From JABDMH01 sp965223165 (lineage in GTDB: Bacteria; Bacteroidota; Bacteroidia; Chitinophagales; Saprospiraceae), in contig CBDCVQ010000014.1 in the NCBI GenBank assembly GCA_965223165.1, positions 1-64,000 on the forward strand: a stretch of 64,000 nucleotides of DNA, given 5' to 3'. Made by a program: the position numbers and the translations under genes. Each line of letters begins with the position of its first letter. Positions within the stretch are counted from its first letter, which is position 1. Below, piece by piece: positions 16,213 through 25,471 of this stretch. The notes beneath the pieces were generated by a model that did not search any database, was not told the DNA's origin, and saw only the letters and a program-made list of their open reading frames with translations.

Positions 16213-16558
16213 CCTGCAGCTTTATCTTGGCGATATAGGCATCAATAAGTGAGAGGACTGTCTTTTTCTCTTCTATAGGCATCTGTTGTACTTGCTGAAA
16301 TCGTGCGATTAGTTCTTTATCAAGTCCAGCATCTTGGACGACATCGTCAGTAGAACCATTCATTAAAAAGTCCACAGTGGTATCAAGAGCTTTGGCCATT
16401 TTGGTCATGGCCGTAGCATTGGGCTTGGTCTCGCCACGTTCGTATCTACTCACTTGTGTAAAGTGCACGTCAATCAACTTGGACAATTCATTCTGGGAGA
16501 GCCCCTTCCGCTTCCTCAACTCTTTCAACCTACTTGCAAAGCTCATATCCTCTAGCAT
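16193..16558 (-). CDS. XRE-family regulator, unit 2
   Basis: 121 residues. HTH domain at about 8-63 (LKELRKRKGLSQNELSKLIDVHFTQVSRYERGETKPNATAMTKMAKALDTTVDFLM), then a helical C-terminus (EEKKTVLSLIDAYI) that resembles the tail of the unit 1 XRE. An internal Met at codon 5 is an alternative start. Convergent with, and overlapping, the immunity gene. Its operator is probably the palindrome at 16649-16667. Confidence 0.88.
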   Translation of the reverse strand: MLEDMSFASRLKELRKRKGLSQNELSKLIDVHFTQVSRYERGETKPNATAMTKMAKALDTTVDFLMNGSTDDVVQDAGLDKELIARFQQVQQMPIEEKKTVLSLIDAYIAKIKLQAMLKVE

Positions 16559-16814
16559 TTAGCGGTGATTTTGTCTGCAATAATAGCGGATAAGTCGAGT
16601 AAACACAACGAACACATAGCAAGTAAGTCAAATATTCTTGTGATTAAGCTTGTTTATATTAAACAAGAGTGCTAAGTTTGCTTGCGAAAACGCAAGTCAA
16701 AAAAATTCAAACTTTTCCCAGGATGCGTCTATACATAATCGAAACAATGCTAGACATCCGAACATCTTCGTCTCTTATCTCTCCCTCAGGCCAGCTTCTT
16801 CAAAAAGACATCTC
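16559..16814. promoter_or_regulatory. XRE/SymE divergent region with 19-bp palindrome, unit 2
   Basis: CTTGTTTA-TAT-TAAACAAG at 16649-16667 is a perfect 8-bp inverted repeat with a 3-bp centre, typical of an XRE operator. A second hairpin CTTGCG-AAAA-CGCAAG is at 16681-16696. The frame upstream of SymE is open back to 16650, but the SymE start is set at 16815 by homology with unit 1. Confidence 0.6.
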
Positions 16815-17075
16815 ATGACAAAGCAACACACCAGACAGCTCAAGATCCATGGCCTACTCCGACGCAATAAGTACCGGAAGAACACAGAGGTCCCCCAGCT
16901 ACGCTTGTCCGGTGTATGGATGGAGCAGCTAGGCTTTAAAGTAGGCGACCGGGTCAGCATCACCACCCGGGACCGGCTGCTGATCATAGAGCCGCTGCAG
17001 GTGGCAGAGCCGGAAAAAGACTACCAGGCGGCTCTGAAGCAAGTAAAACAAACCCTCAAGCAACTGGCCCAATGA
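16815..17075 (+). CDS. SymE-like AbrB-fold protein, unit 2
   Basis: 86 residues, nearly identical to the unit 1 protein (differences such as SIT for SII and EPEKDY for EAEPDY). The 4-bp overlap with the primase gene is kept. The open frame would allow a 141-residue form starting at 16650, but that start lies in the operator palindrome and unit 1 has no matching extension. Confidence 0.8.
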   Translation: MTKQHTRQLKIHGLLRRNKYRKNTEVPQLRLSGVWMEQLGFKVGDRVSITTRDRLLIIEPLQVAEPEKDYQAALKQVKQTLKQLAQ

Positions 17076-19654
17076 CCATCGCCCAGATCAAAGAGAGACT
17101 GTCGATCGGCGAGGTACTGAGCCACTATGGCCTCCAAGCCAACAGAAACAAGATGCTGTCCTGCCCCTTCCACGATGACAAGACTCCCAGCATGCAAGTC
17201 TACCCGAACAGCAATACGGTGTACTGTTTTTCTTCCAACTGCAAGCTGGGTGGCAAAGCCATTGACCAGATCGACTTCATCCTGCATAAGGAGGGAATCA
17301 GTAAGCACCAAGCCATCCTACAAGCCAAAAAATTAGCAGGACATCAATCTAAGCCATCCATGAAATCAACCACCCCTTCGGCATCCCCTAATCTCGATCA
17401 CCTCTTCACCCAGCTCAAAAAGCGCTTCCACCGAGGCTCAAGGGCAAAACAGTATGCCAACCGCCGATCCATTCTGGATCCAACCATTCCTATCGGCTGG
17501 AACACCTACAAAACCGACTATCCACACTTACGCAACTGCATCATCTTTCCCCTTAAAAACAAAGCCGGCCAGATCGTCAGCCTTTATGGCCGATCCATCA
17601 CCGGTAGCGGTGACAATGCCCACTACTACCTCAAAAACCGAAAGGGACTTTATCCGGGATACCCGGCCACCCACACCCAAACCCTCATCATCACCGAAGC
17701 CATCATCGATGCGGCCACCCTGCAGACCCACACCGATCATCCGGTGCTAAGTCTGTATGGCACCAACGGCTGGAACGAAGAGCACACCACCGCCATCAAA
17801 GCCTTAAAAGACCTCCAAGAGCTAATTTTCTTTTTGGATGGTGACCTGGCCGGCCAACAAGCCATCCAAACCTATGCCCCCTTGGTCAAGGCCATGTGTC
17901 CCGGCATCCGGATCAGCCAGGTGCAGACCCCGGACGGCGAAGACGTCAATAGCCTGGCCCAAAACCACCCCGGCCAGGAAAGCCAGATCCTTACGCATCT
18001 CATCGACCAGCGTACATTTTTATTTTCATCTGAATCGTCATCAGATGTCCAAGGGGACTCCTCAGGAGAAAAGAAAAAAGACCCCACAACCCACAACCCT
18101 CTGGACCAGTCCGATCCGGACTACCCCACCTGGAGCCACGGACCCCTGCACATCACCGTGCTGGGCGGGGTGATGATGCATCCGGTAGATAAGATGATCG
18201 TCACCCTGGAGCTCAAACGTAAAGACAGTCCCCTCCCTCGACATAAACTACGCCAGCGCATCGACCTGTTTGACGATGACAAGGCCCAGCGCCTGGCCCA
18301 AAAGATCGCCGAGCGCATGGAGCTCAGTGGCAGTGAGGTCATGGACGCCCTCACCATCCTGACCGATCTGCTGGATGCCCACCGTAGAGCATACAACCTG
18401 CAGCGCCAGCAGATAAAAAAAGAAAACAGAACCCTCACTCCGCCAGAACGAAACACCGCCCGGGAGTTTTTGTCCCAGCCGGCACTGATCAAGCGCACCA
18501 ACGAATGCATCGGCAAGACCGGCGTAGTCGGAGAGATGATCAACCGCATGATCCTGTGGCTGGTCTTCACCAGTCGCCTTAGAGAAAAACCCCTGCACGT
18601 CATCTGCCTGGGGGCCAGCGGCACCGGCAAAACCTACCTCCAGGAAAGCATCGCCCGCCTGATGCCCGAAGACCATAAATACCAGATCACCGCCATGAGC
18701 GACAACTCCGTCTACTATTTTGAAGAAGACGAACTGGTCCAAAAGCTGGTCCTGATCGAAGATCTGGACGGCGCCAACGAAGAAAAAGTACTGCTGGCCT
18801 TGCGAGAGCTCATGACCAAAGAATGGGTCATCAAAGCCATCGTCATCAAAGACAATAAGGGTAAGATGAAAACCATCCGCCTCAAAGTGCGCGGCCCCAT
18901 CTGCCTGGCCGGCACTACCACCCGCGAAAGACTCTATGAAGACAATGCCAACCGGTCCCTACTGCTCTACCTGGACAATGGCAAAGAGCAAAAACAAAAA
19001 ATCATGGAATACCAGCGAAAGGTCAGCGCCAATAAGATCGATCGCCATGGCCAGCAGGACATGATCCGATTTTTACAAAATGTACAGCTTGTGCTCCAGC
19101 CCATACGCATCGTCAATCCCTTCGCTGAAATGCTCCACATCCCTGCCGAAGTATTTAAACCCCTGCGTACCAATCAACACTATCTGCTCTTTATCGAAAC
19201 GGTCACCTTCTACCATCAGTACCAACGCGAAAAAAAATACGATCCCCGCGGAAATCCCTACATCGAGACCACCCTGGAAGACATCCAAATCGCCAACCAA
19301 CTCATCAAAGACGTGCTGCTCGCTAAAAGCGATGAGCTCACCAAGGTGACCCGAAGGTTTTATCAGACCCTCCAAACCTACCTCCAGCAGCAAAACAAAC
19401 GAAGCTTTTACGCCTCGGAGATCCGCAAAGCCTACCGCATGAGTCCCGCCACCGTAAGCCGGCATCTGTACACCTTGATGCGCTACGGATATGTCAAAAC
19501 GGTCGGTGGTAGCAGAGCCCGCGGCTATGAATATGAGATCATCACCGAGACGCTAGACCTGCGCACTTGCATTGACAATGCCCTGGATCAGGCCCTGCAA
19601 AAGATCAAGCAGCATCTAAAAGATCACTCCGGAAAAGATGGCAAAGCAGCCTAA
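17072..19654 (+). CDS. CHC2/Toprim primase with AAA+ domain, unit 2
   Basis: 860 residues. Same architecture as the unit 1 protein but without the 11-residue palindromic insert, so the zinc-finger to Toprim linker reads LHKEGISKHQ. The Toprim DxD reads DGDLAG instead of DGDEAG. Walker A GASGTGKT and Walker B VLIEDLDG are unchanged. Nearly identical to unit 3 over the first 400 codons, then with scattered differences to it (for example LPRHKLRQRI, YLDNGKEQ), a mosaic pattern. Confidence 0.87.
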   Translation: MTIAQIKERLSIGEVLSHYGLQANRNKMLSCPFHDDKTPSMQVYPNSNTVYCFSSNCKLGGKAIDQIDFILHKEGISKHQAILQAKKLAGHQSKPSMKSTTPSASPNLDHLFTQLKKRFHRGSRAKQYANRRSILDPTIPIGWNTYKTDYPHLRNCIIFPLKNKAGQIVSLYGRSITGSGDNAHYYLKNRKGLYPGYPATHTQTLIITEAIIDAATLQTHTDHPVLSLYGTNGWNEEHTTAIKALKDLQELIFFLDGDLAGQQAIQTYAPLVKAMCPGIRISQVQTPDGEDVNSLAQNHPGQESQILTHLIDQRTFLFSSESSSDVQGDSSGEKKKDPTTHNPLDQSDPDYPTWSHGPLHITVLGGVMMHPVDKMIVTLELKRKDSPLPRHKLRQRIDLFDDDKAQRLAQKIAERMELSGSEVMDALTILTDLLDAHRRAYNLQRQQIKKENRTLTPPERNTAREFLSQPALIKRTNECIGKTGVVGEMINRMILWLVFTSRLREKPLHVICLGASGTGKTYLQESIARLMPEDHKYQITAMSDNSVYYFEEDELVQKLVLIEDLDGANEEKVLLALRELMTKEWVIKAIVIKDNKGKMKTIRLKVRGPICLAGTTTRERLYEDNANRSLLLYLDNGKEQKQKIMEYQRKVSANKIDRHGQQDMIRFLQNVQLVLQPIRIVNPFAEMLHIPAEVFKPLRTNQHYLLFIETVTFYHQYQREKKYDPRGNPYIETTLEDIQIANQLIKDVLLAKSDELTKVTRRFYQTLQTYLQQQNKRSFYASEIRKAYRMSPATVSRHLYTLMRYGYVKTVGGSRARGYEYEIITETLDLRTCIDNALDQALQKIKQHLKDHSGKDGKAA

Positions 19655-19676
19655 ACCATTGATAACCAATGGATAA

Positions 19677-19770
19677 AGTACCTCAGTACCTCATCAGTAC
19701 CTCAAATGTTAAAATGAGGTACTCTAGCCCATGACAATCAGCGCTTTATGACCAGTACCTCAGTACCTCA
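19677..19770. promoter_or_regulatory. AGTACCTCA repeat cluster, unit 3
   Basis: Direct copies at 19677-19685, 19685-19693, 19696-19704, 19754-19762 and 19762-19770, with the inverted copy at 19715-19723. One more copy than units 1 and 2, because the first half-repeat is complete here (AAGTACCTCA). Confidence 0.7.
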
Positions 19771-20731
19771 CCCAAATGGTCAAGCGGAACATCCTGACCA
19801 ACCCGTCAGGGTGGAACATCTTGACCAACGCGTCAAGGCGGACTTTTTTTCTTCATCTGAATGGAATGCCCTTTTTGCTGATTTTACCATCTGGCTGCAA
19901 CGGATCAACTACGCCAAAGGCACCCAAAGGACCCAATGCAGACATCTGAAAAGTCTGCTCACCTGGTTGGAAGCGCAAGGCATTGAAGCGCTGGACCAGG
20001 TGGCTCAAAGGGATCTGGAAAACTATCGCGATCATGTGCACACCTTGCTGCATCACCTCACCGGTCAAGGGCTAAGCGCTGCTACCATCGTAGCAAAACT
20101 CACCATTCTTCGGGTGCTCAATAAATATCTCCAAGCACACGGTAAAGACCCCATCCTAAAAATCCGATTGTTGACCATCCAGCACCTACCTGCACAGCGT
20201 ACCATTTTATCGTCCGAACAAATCAAGCAGCTCTACCAGGCCTGCTCTCAGGATCTGCAAGGCATGTATGACCGCTGTATGCTCAGTCTGTATTATGGTT
20301 GCGGCTTACGCTATGCTGAAGGTGCCAACTTACTCCTGGACGATATCGATCTGAAAAATGAATGGCTCCGGGTGCGTAAAGGAAAATATTATCTGGAGCG
20401 ATACGTGCCCCTCAGCGTATCGGTCAGCCAGGACATCCAACGATTTATGGAGCAAGCCCGCTGGTACTGGGACTCCGGACATACCCAATATCTACTCCTA
20501 AATCACCTGGGCAAAAAAGTCAATGACAAAATGCTCAATAAACGCTTGCAAAGTCTATGTCTGAGGGCCGGAATAGAGGTGAAGATGACCTTGCATGGTC
20601 TGCGACACAGTATTGCCACCCACCTGCTCCAAAACGGCATGCACCTCGAAGCCGTCCAGCGATTCTTAGGCCATCGACACTTGAAGTCCACCCAAACCTA
20701 CACCCATATTGACCCAACAAATCCAGGGTAG
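19748..20731 (+). CDS. Tyrosine recombinase IntA, unit 3
   Basis: 327 residues. It differs from units 1 and 2 by a 9-residue in-frame duplication near the N-terminus (EHPDQ PVRVEHLDQ RVKADFF), ahead of the DNA-binding domain, and by scattered substitutions. All catalytic residues are retained (GLRYAE, HGLRHS, LGHRH, TYTHI). Confidence 0.93.
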   Translation: MTSTSVPHPNGQAEHPDQPVRVEHLDQRVKADFFSSSEWNALFADFTIWLQRINYAKGTQRTQCRHLKSLLTWLEAQGIEALDQVAQRDLENYRDHVHTLLHHLTGQGLSAATIVAKLTILRVLNKYLQAHGKDPILKIRLLTIQHLPAQRTILSSEQIKQLYQACSQDLQGMYDRCMLSLYYGCGLRYAEGANLLLDDIDLKNEWLRVRKGKYYLERYVPLSVSVSQDIQRFMEQARWYWDSGHTQYLLLNHLGKKVNDKMLNKRLQSLCLRAGIEVKMTLHGLRHSIATHLLQNGMHLEAVQRFLGHRHLKSTQTYTHIDPTNPG

Positions 20732-20736
20732 ATCAG

Positions 20737-21654
20737 ATGAAAAAGAAATTTAAAGAATACCTGATCGAAAAAGGCCTTACCCCTCGATCTATCCATCGAA
20801 AACAACGGGAAATATCCCACTACCTCACTTGGCTGGAAAAACAAAATATCCCTATCACCCAAAGCACCTATAGTGACCTGATGCGCTTTATCGGTCACTG
20901 GCAGGATCTTGATAAAAGTGTTCATCAGATCAACCGATGTCTGCAGGCTATCAGTGACTTTTATCAATTTTTACAAATACCCGATATCGCCTACCGGGTG
21001 CGAGTGCGGGGCATCATCCAAAGAGCCCCGGGACCCCAGTTTACCGCTGAACAACTCGATCTGATCTATCAGCACTTTACCCCTACTCCCGATCATGGAT
21101 ATTATCACTTCTCTGACAAAATCATCCTCGGCATGATGATTTACCAAGCCCTTGAATTACACAGTTTTTTACACATCACCATCCAGGGGCTCGACCTGGA
21201 CAAGGGCACGCTTTATGTGCCTGCACACTCTCATCGACAGGCACGATACATCCCTCTGGCGGCCCATCAGATATTACCTCTACATCAGTACCTACAGCAT
21301 AGAGATCAGATCATTCATACCTGGCTGCAGCGCAAGCATTATCTGCCTGCCAAAAACAAAAGCATCTCCGACAAACTCTTTAGCCCACAGGGTGAACGCT
21401 ATCCCCGTCTGCACATCCAATACAAAAGACTAAGCAAACGCGTCAAGCTACAGGCCAAAGAAAAACTTGACCTCCACATCCTAAAACTCTCCCAACTCCG
21501 ACAAAGCAGAATCTCCCTGTGGATCCCCCAATATGGCCTGCGCAAAACCCAATACCTGGCCGGCCTCAAAAGCGTAGACAGCATCGAACGCTATCAAAAA
21601 CTCAACCTCAGAAACCTTAAAGAGCAGCTCCAAAAACATCATCCTTTAAGGTAA
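20737..21654 (+). CDS. Recombinase-like protein IntB, unit 3
   Basis: 305 residues. A diverged version of unit 1 IntB (MKKKFKEYL, HIRIQGVDLDKGM to HITIQGLDLDKGT, KKRKHYLPAENKI to LQRKHYLPAKNKS). The missing catalytic Arg and His positions and the retained Arg and Tyr are the same, so the incomplete active site is fixed in both lineages while the frame stays open, which implies selection for a non-canonical role. Confidence 0.85.
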   Translation: MKKKFKEYLIEKGLTPRSIHRKQREISHYLTWLEKQNIPITQSTYSDLMRFIGHWQDLDKSVHQINRCLQAISDFYQFLQIPDIAYRVRVRGIIQRAPGPQFTAEQLDLIYQHFTPTPDHGYYHFSDKIILGMMIYQALELHSFLHITIQGLDLDKGTLYVPAHSHRQARYIPLAAHQILPLHQYLQHRDQIIHTWLQRKHYLPAKNKSISDKLFSPQGERYPRLHIQYKRLSKRVKLQAKEKLDLHILKLSQLRQSRISLWIPQYGLRKTQYLAGLKSVDSIERYQKLNLRNLKEQLQKHHPLR

Positions 21655-21686
21655 CTACTTGTGACCTTAAACAATATCTTGCAAAA

Positions 21687-22217
21687 ATGGAATTGATACC
21701 ACATGCTGAAATCGTAAGTAAAATATTCATCATCAGAGGCGAAAAAGTCATGATAGACAGTGACTTGGCAGAACTGTATGACGTGGAGACCAAATATCTC
21801 AAAAGGCAAGTAAGAAGAAATATTGATCGCTTCCCAGATGATTTTATGTTTGAAATCACATCGAAGGAGTATGCAGATTTAAGGAGCCAAATTGGCACCT
21901 TAAAGAGAGGACAGCACTCAAAGTACCCTCCAATGGTCTTTACTGAACAGGGGGTAGCTCAGTTGTCTGGTGTTATTAATAGTGAACGTGCCATAAAAGT
22001 CAACATCCAGATAATCAGACTCTTTACTAAGATGCGAATGCTCTTGATGACTCATAAGGATCTGATTCTTAAAGTGGAAAAGATCGACCAGGAACTCAAA
22101 GGACAAAGCCAAGAGATTCAAGTCTTGTTCGAATACATCAAAAAACTCATCGAAGACAAAGAGCTCAGAGATGAACAAAACACCAGAAAACGCATCGGCT
22201 TCCGGAAAGACCTTTAA
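21687..22217 (+). CDS. ORF6N-domain DNA-binding protein, unit 3 type
   Basis: 176 residues. The ORF6N core (KIFIIRGEKVMIDSDLAELYDV, RFPDDFMFEIT, MVFTEQGVAQLSGVI) differs strongly from the unit 1/2 protein, yet the last 35 residues (QVLFEYIKKLIEDKELRDEQ) are the same. The domain was therefore swapped while the ends stayed. Start at ATG 21687, 32 bp after IntB; the only intact copy of this type. Confidence 0.86.
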   Translation: MELIPHAEIVSKIFIIRGEKVMIDSDLAELYDVETKYLKRQVRRNIDRFPDDFMFEITSKEYADLRSQIGTLKRGQHSKYPPMVFTEQGVAQLSGVINSERAIKVNIQIIRLFTKMRMLLMTHKDLILKVEKIDQELKGQSQEIQVLFEYIKKLIEDKELRDEQNTRKRIGFRKDL

Positions 22218-22820
22218 CCATCCCGCCCCATCAGCTCTCCCGCCATGGCCTACCCACTCCCAGGTAATTAGGTGTGCCTGCGGTGCTCACCACAGCTCAG
22301 ATGGCTGCTCTGCAAGGAGCTTGGCCACCCACACTCCTAGCCCAATCACTCCTCCTTGCATAGCACCACCAGGTCCGCTCCGGTAGGTGCTCCCCGGGTT
22401 GCCATCTTCTCGTGGTTGCGCTTCCTCGTCACCGCAGCTCTCTCCAGGCCTTTTAAGGAGTGCTGACGCACAAGTTGGTTTTATGGAGGCCTGGCCGCTG
22501 CCCATGTTTTATGTGCTCGCCTGCGGGCTCTCTCGGTCCCGAATGCTCGGGAGTGCTGCGCACCACACAGCCAGCCACCCCGAGTACTCGGGGTTCCTCT
22601 GTCTGTGGCCTCGTTCGCACTCGCGGTCGGCTCGCCGAATGTAACCTGTGCCAGAATGCTAAACCAGACTCATTTTTTGATCGTGAGGGCCTGAGGGCTG
22701 GCAAAAACGCAGTTATGCGGGCTACTGCGGGCGCCGACGAGGTCTAGCCCTGAGAACCCGTCAGGGTGCAAGGGATAGTACTGCATCAGCAGCCCATAGG
22801 GCCGAGGAGGCCGCGCAGCC
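22218..22820 (+). other. GC-rich gene-free region, left part, unit 3
   Basis: Homologue of 2774-3660 in unit 1 but shorter. The nested stem is kept: CCAGGCC 22444-22450, GTGC/GCAC 22460-22471, GGCCTGG 22488-22494. Hairpins CCCGAA/TCGGG and CCCCGAG/CTCGGGG follow near 22545 and 22583. The left 11-bp repeat AACGCAGTTAT is at 22706-22716. The IS66 insertion cuts the region at 22820. Confidence 0.6.
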
Positions 22821-22885
22821 GTAAGCGTACGGGCGTGAGCATATTGCAATAATTGGCTGCTAGACGGATCTTGTGTTGCAAAAAG

Positions 22886-23170
22886 ATGAGGCGAGACAAA
22901 GAGCAGATGTATCCAGTGGTAGCGGCATATGAGCAAGGTAAGAAAAGTAGGCAGGAATTGTGCATAGAGCACGAGCTAGGCGAGGGTACATTTTGGTATT
23001 GGGTGCGCAAGTATCGAGAGGAGAAAGTAGATCAGGGGTTTGTGGAGTTGGTAGCAGAGGACCAAGGCCCTGGGGCAGGTCAAGTAGAAGTGTTACTGGG
23101 AGGGGGAATGATTCGCTTTGACTCCGTTCCTGCGGCATCTTATCTGCGCGAGCTAGTTGTAGGATGCTAG
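22886..23170 (+). CDS. tnpA: IS66 accessory protein TnpA, copy 1
   Basis: 94 residues from ATG 22886. Helix-turn-helix protein of the IS66 orfA type: YPVVAAYEQGKKSRQELCIEHELGEGTFWYWVRKYREE. Chosen over an upstream TTG at 22853 by comparison with the second IS66. Overlaps tnpB by 7 bp. Confidence 0.85.
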   Translation: MRRDKEQMYPVVAAYEQGKKSRQELCIEHELGEGTFWYWVRKYREEKVDQGFVELVAEDQGPGAGQVEVLLGGGMIRFDSVPAASYLRELVVGC

Positions 23171-23517
23171 GTCTGAGCGGAATTAAGCGATTCTATTTGT
23201 ACCGCCCAGCGGTGGACATGCGCAAGAGTTTTCGCGGTTTATGCGGAATAGTCAACAACGAGCTTGGCCAAGATCCAATGAGTGGCGAGGGCTATGTGTT
23301 TGTCAACAAACGCAGAACGTTGCTGAAAATATTAGTATGGGATCGCACCGGTTATCTGATTTACTACAAGAGACTGGAACGAGGGACCATCGAGTTGCCA
23401 TCCGAGCAACACGGAGACCTGTCGGTGAGCACATTGATGATGATGCTGGAGGGCATCGAACTAAAGGGCATAAGGAGGCGAAAAAGATATAGACCTCCTC
23501 CTCCAATCAGGGCTTAG
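23164..23517 (+). CDS. tnpB: IS66 accessory protein TnpB, copy 1
   Basis: 117 residues, IS66 Orf2 family. Conserved motifs YLYRPAVDMRKSFRGLCGIV, VFVNKRRTLLKILVWDRTGYLIYYKRLERG and a basic RRRKRYR end. Required with TnpA and TnpC for IS66 transposition; its biochemical role is not settled. Confidence 0.93.
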   Translation: MLGLSGIKRFYLYRPAVDMRKSFRGLCGIVNNELGQDPMSGEGYVFVNKRRTLLKILVWDRTGYLIYYKRLERGTIELPSEQHGDLSVSTLMMMLEGIELKGIRRRKRYRPPPPIRA

Positions 23518-23590
23518 AAATAGAAAGAGAATCAAGGGAGATACATGTAAAAAATCATGATATATCCAGATGAAATTGGTATCTTAGGAT

Positions 23591-25084
23591 ATGCCTACAC
23601 AGGATATTTCCAAGGAAGAATTGCTGAGAAAGAATCAGGAATTACGTCAAGAAAATATCCATTTAAAGGCAGAGAATGCTGAGCTATTAAGATTGATCCG
23701 GGGGGTTAAATCCGAACGGTTTATTAGTGCGGATTCTCCCAAAAATAAGCTAGAGGAAAATGCACTTTTTCCTACACCCTCCTCGCCAACAGATGTCACT
23801 GATAAAAAAAAGGACAAACAAAAAAAGCCCTCCGGTCACAGACGCCAGCAGATACCTGTACACCTCCCACGACAGGAAAGAATCTTGGAGCCCCCCATTG
23901 ATACCAGCCAAATGGTTAAGATGGGTGAAGTAGTCACTGAACAGTATGGCATTGAGATAAATCTGTATGTGGACCGGATCGTTCGTCCCAAATATGTCGA
24001 TAGCGACTCCACTATCCACATTGCTCCCTACGATTGCCTGTTTGCTAAAAGTAATATCGGTGCAAGCCTGGCCAGCCACATCGTGGTCAGTAAGTACATC
24101 GACCATTTGCCTTTGTACAGGCAAAGCAAGATGTATGCCCGTGATCATGTAGACTTACCCAGGTCAACATTGTTGGATGCGGTCAAACGAGTAGCCGCTC
24201 GACTAGAGCCTCTCTACGAGGTGGCGGCCAAACAAGTGCTCAACGTCGATTATTTAATGGCTGACGAATCCAGCATCCCCGTACTATGCCAGGACCACCC
24301 CGGAGCCACCCTTAAAGGACAAATGCTGGTCAAAGTGGCTCCTGAGAAAGGGCTGGTAGTCTTTGACTATATCAAGACCAAAGAGAAAATCAATATCCTG
24401 GAAGGTCTGGAAGGGTTTGAAGGTTATCTACAGACGGACGGAAATGTGAGCTACTGTAGCAAGGGAGCAGAAGACAAGGTGACTCACCTGAATTGCCTGG
24501 TGCATGCTAGACGTAAGTTTGATGCCGCTCTAGACTATGACTATAAGCGAGCAAGCGCTGTGCTGGAAATCATCCAAAAGATCTACGCGATTGAAAGACA
24601 AATGAAACAGTCTGGCCTTGACCATGACCAAATCGTGCTCACCAGAAATAAAAAAATCAACCCCTTACTCGAACAACTGCATAAATCGCTGGTTGAGCAA
24701 TATCGGCCTGATCTGACCTCCAACCCCTTTAATCGGGCCGTCAACTACACCCTTAAGCGATGGACCCAATTGACTGAATTTCTCAACGATGGCCGCTTAC
24801 ATCCCGACACCAATCTTCTGGAAAGGCAAATACGACCCCTCGCTCTTGGGCGAAAGAACTACCTATTCGCCGGGTCTCACAATGGTGCCAGAATGGCTGC
24901 CATATTCTACTCCTTCTTCGCCATGTGCCACCTAAATAACATCCAACCACGTGCGTGGCTATCCGATGTCTTGCACAGAATCACTGAACACAAAGTCAAT
25001 CGACTAGCCGAGTTGATTCCCCTCAAAGACTATCAATTCCTCAATGATCACCCTGAAGTACCACCGCCCGTGGACTCTTCATAG
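23591..25084 (+). CDS. tnpC: IS66 transposase TnpC, copy 1
   Basis: 497 residues. N-terminal leucine-rich coiled coil (ELLRKNQELRQENIHLKAEN), a basic Pro-Ser linker and an RNase-H-like DDE core: Asp in LMADESSIPV, Asp in YLQTDGNVSY and Glu in NLLERQIRPLALGRKN. It stops 22 bp before the right terminal repeat end. Confidence 0.94.
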   Translation: MPTQDISKEELLRKNQELRQENIHLKAENAELLRLIRGVKSERFISADSPKNKLEENALFPTPSSPTDVTDKKKDKQKKPSGHRRQQIPVHLPRQERILEPPIDTSQMVKMGEVVTEQYGIEINLYVDRIVRPKYVDSDSTIHIAPYDCLFAKSNIGASLASHIVVSKYIDHLPLYRQSKMYARDHVDLPRSTLLDAVKRVAARLEPLYEVAAKQVLNVDYLMADESSIPVLCQDHPGATLKGQMLVKVAPEKGLVVFDYIKTKEKINILEGLEGFEGYLQTDGNVSYCSKGAEDKVTHLNCLVHARRKFDAALDYDYKRASAVLEIIQKIYAIERQMKQSGLDHDQIVLTRNKKINPLLEQLHKSLVEQYRPDLTSNPFNRAVNYTLKRWTQLTEFLNDGRLHPDTNLLERQIRPLALGRKNYLFAGSHNGARMAAIFYSFFAMCHLNNIQPRAWLSDVLHRITEHKVNRLAELIPLKDYQFLNDHPEVPPPVDSS

Positions 25085-25106
25085 ATGCTCGTGCCCGTAC
25101 GCTTAC

Positions 25107-25471
25107 GCGCAGCCCGCCAAATCATCTAGCTGCGGTATGACTGACCGATCCCGAAGGGTGGGTCAGTCATAGGAAAGCAGCGAGTGGCGCCGTGATGGAC
25201 GCCGCAGATACTGTGACAAGCGCAGCGGTCCTCTTCGAGGATGGCGCAGTATATGCCGGACTCTCCGCGGCGACACACCTTATAACTGCGTTGTGGGTTG
25301 GCCACAGCGCGTGTGCTGACCTTGCGCGCTGGCCTGGATGGCTACCATCTTTTTCCTTCTTCTGAAAATCCCTTCATATGAAAAAAAGAAGCGCTATTTT
25401 AGGGGCACTTAGGAAAAGTCCCAAGTAGTGTTTTTGAGGCGCAAGGGTCGGATTTAATCAATAGCTGGGAG
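25107..25471 (+). other. GC-rich gene-free region, right part, unit 3
   Basis: Begins with the IS66 target duplication. Hairpin TGACTGACC...GGTCAGTCA near 25137-25169, GTCCTCTTCGAGGAT near 25229, and the right 11-bp repeat ATAACTGCGTT at 25282-25292. The toxin linker frame here reads CAA where units 1 and 2 have TAA, so FEAQGSDLINSWE is open into the toxin. Confidence 0.6.

Larger units (their letters stand above)
22821..25106 (+). mobile_element. IS66-family insertion sequence, copy 1 (2286 bp)
   Basis: Ends GTAAGCGTACGGGC at 22821 and its complement GCCCGTACGCTTAC ending at 25106, about 20 of 23 bp inverted. A perfect 8-bp target duplication GCGCAGCC lies at 22813-22820 and 25107-25114, the size known for IS66. 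Unit 4 shows the uninterrupted site. It carries tnpA, tnpB and tnpC. Confidence 0.95.

Noticed and set aside
16650..16814. Extended 141-residue SymE form in units 2 and 3
   Set aside because: The extra 55 codons run through the operator palindrome, have no counterpart in unit 1, and look non-coding.
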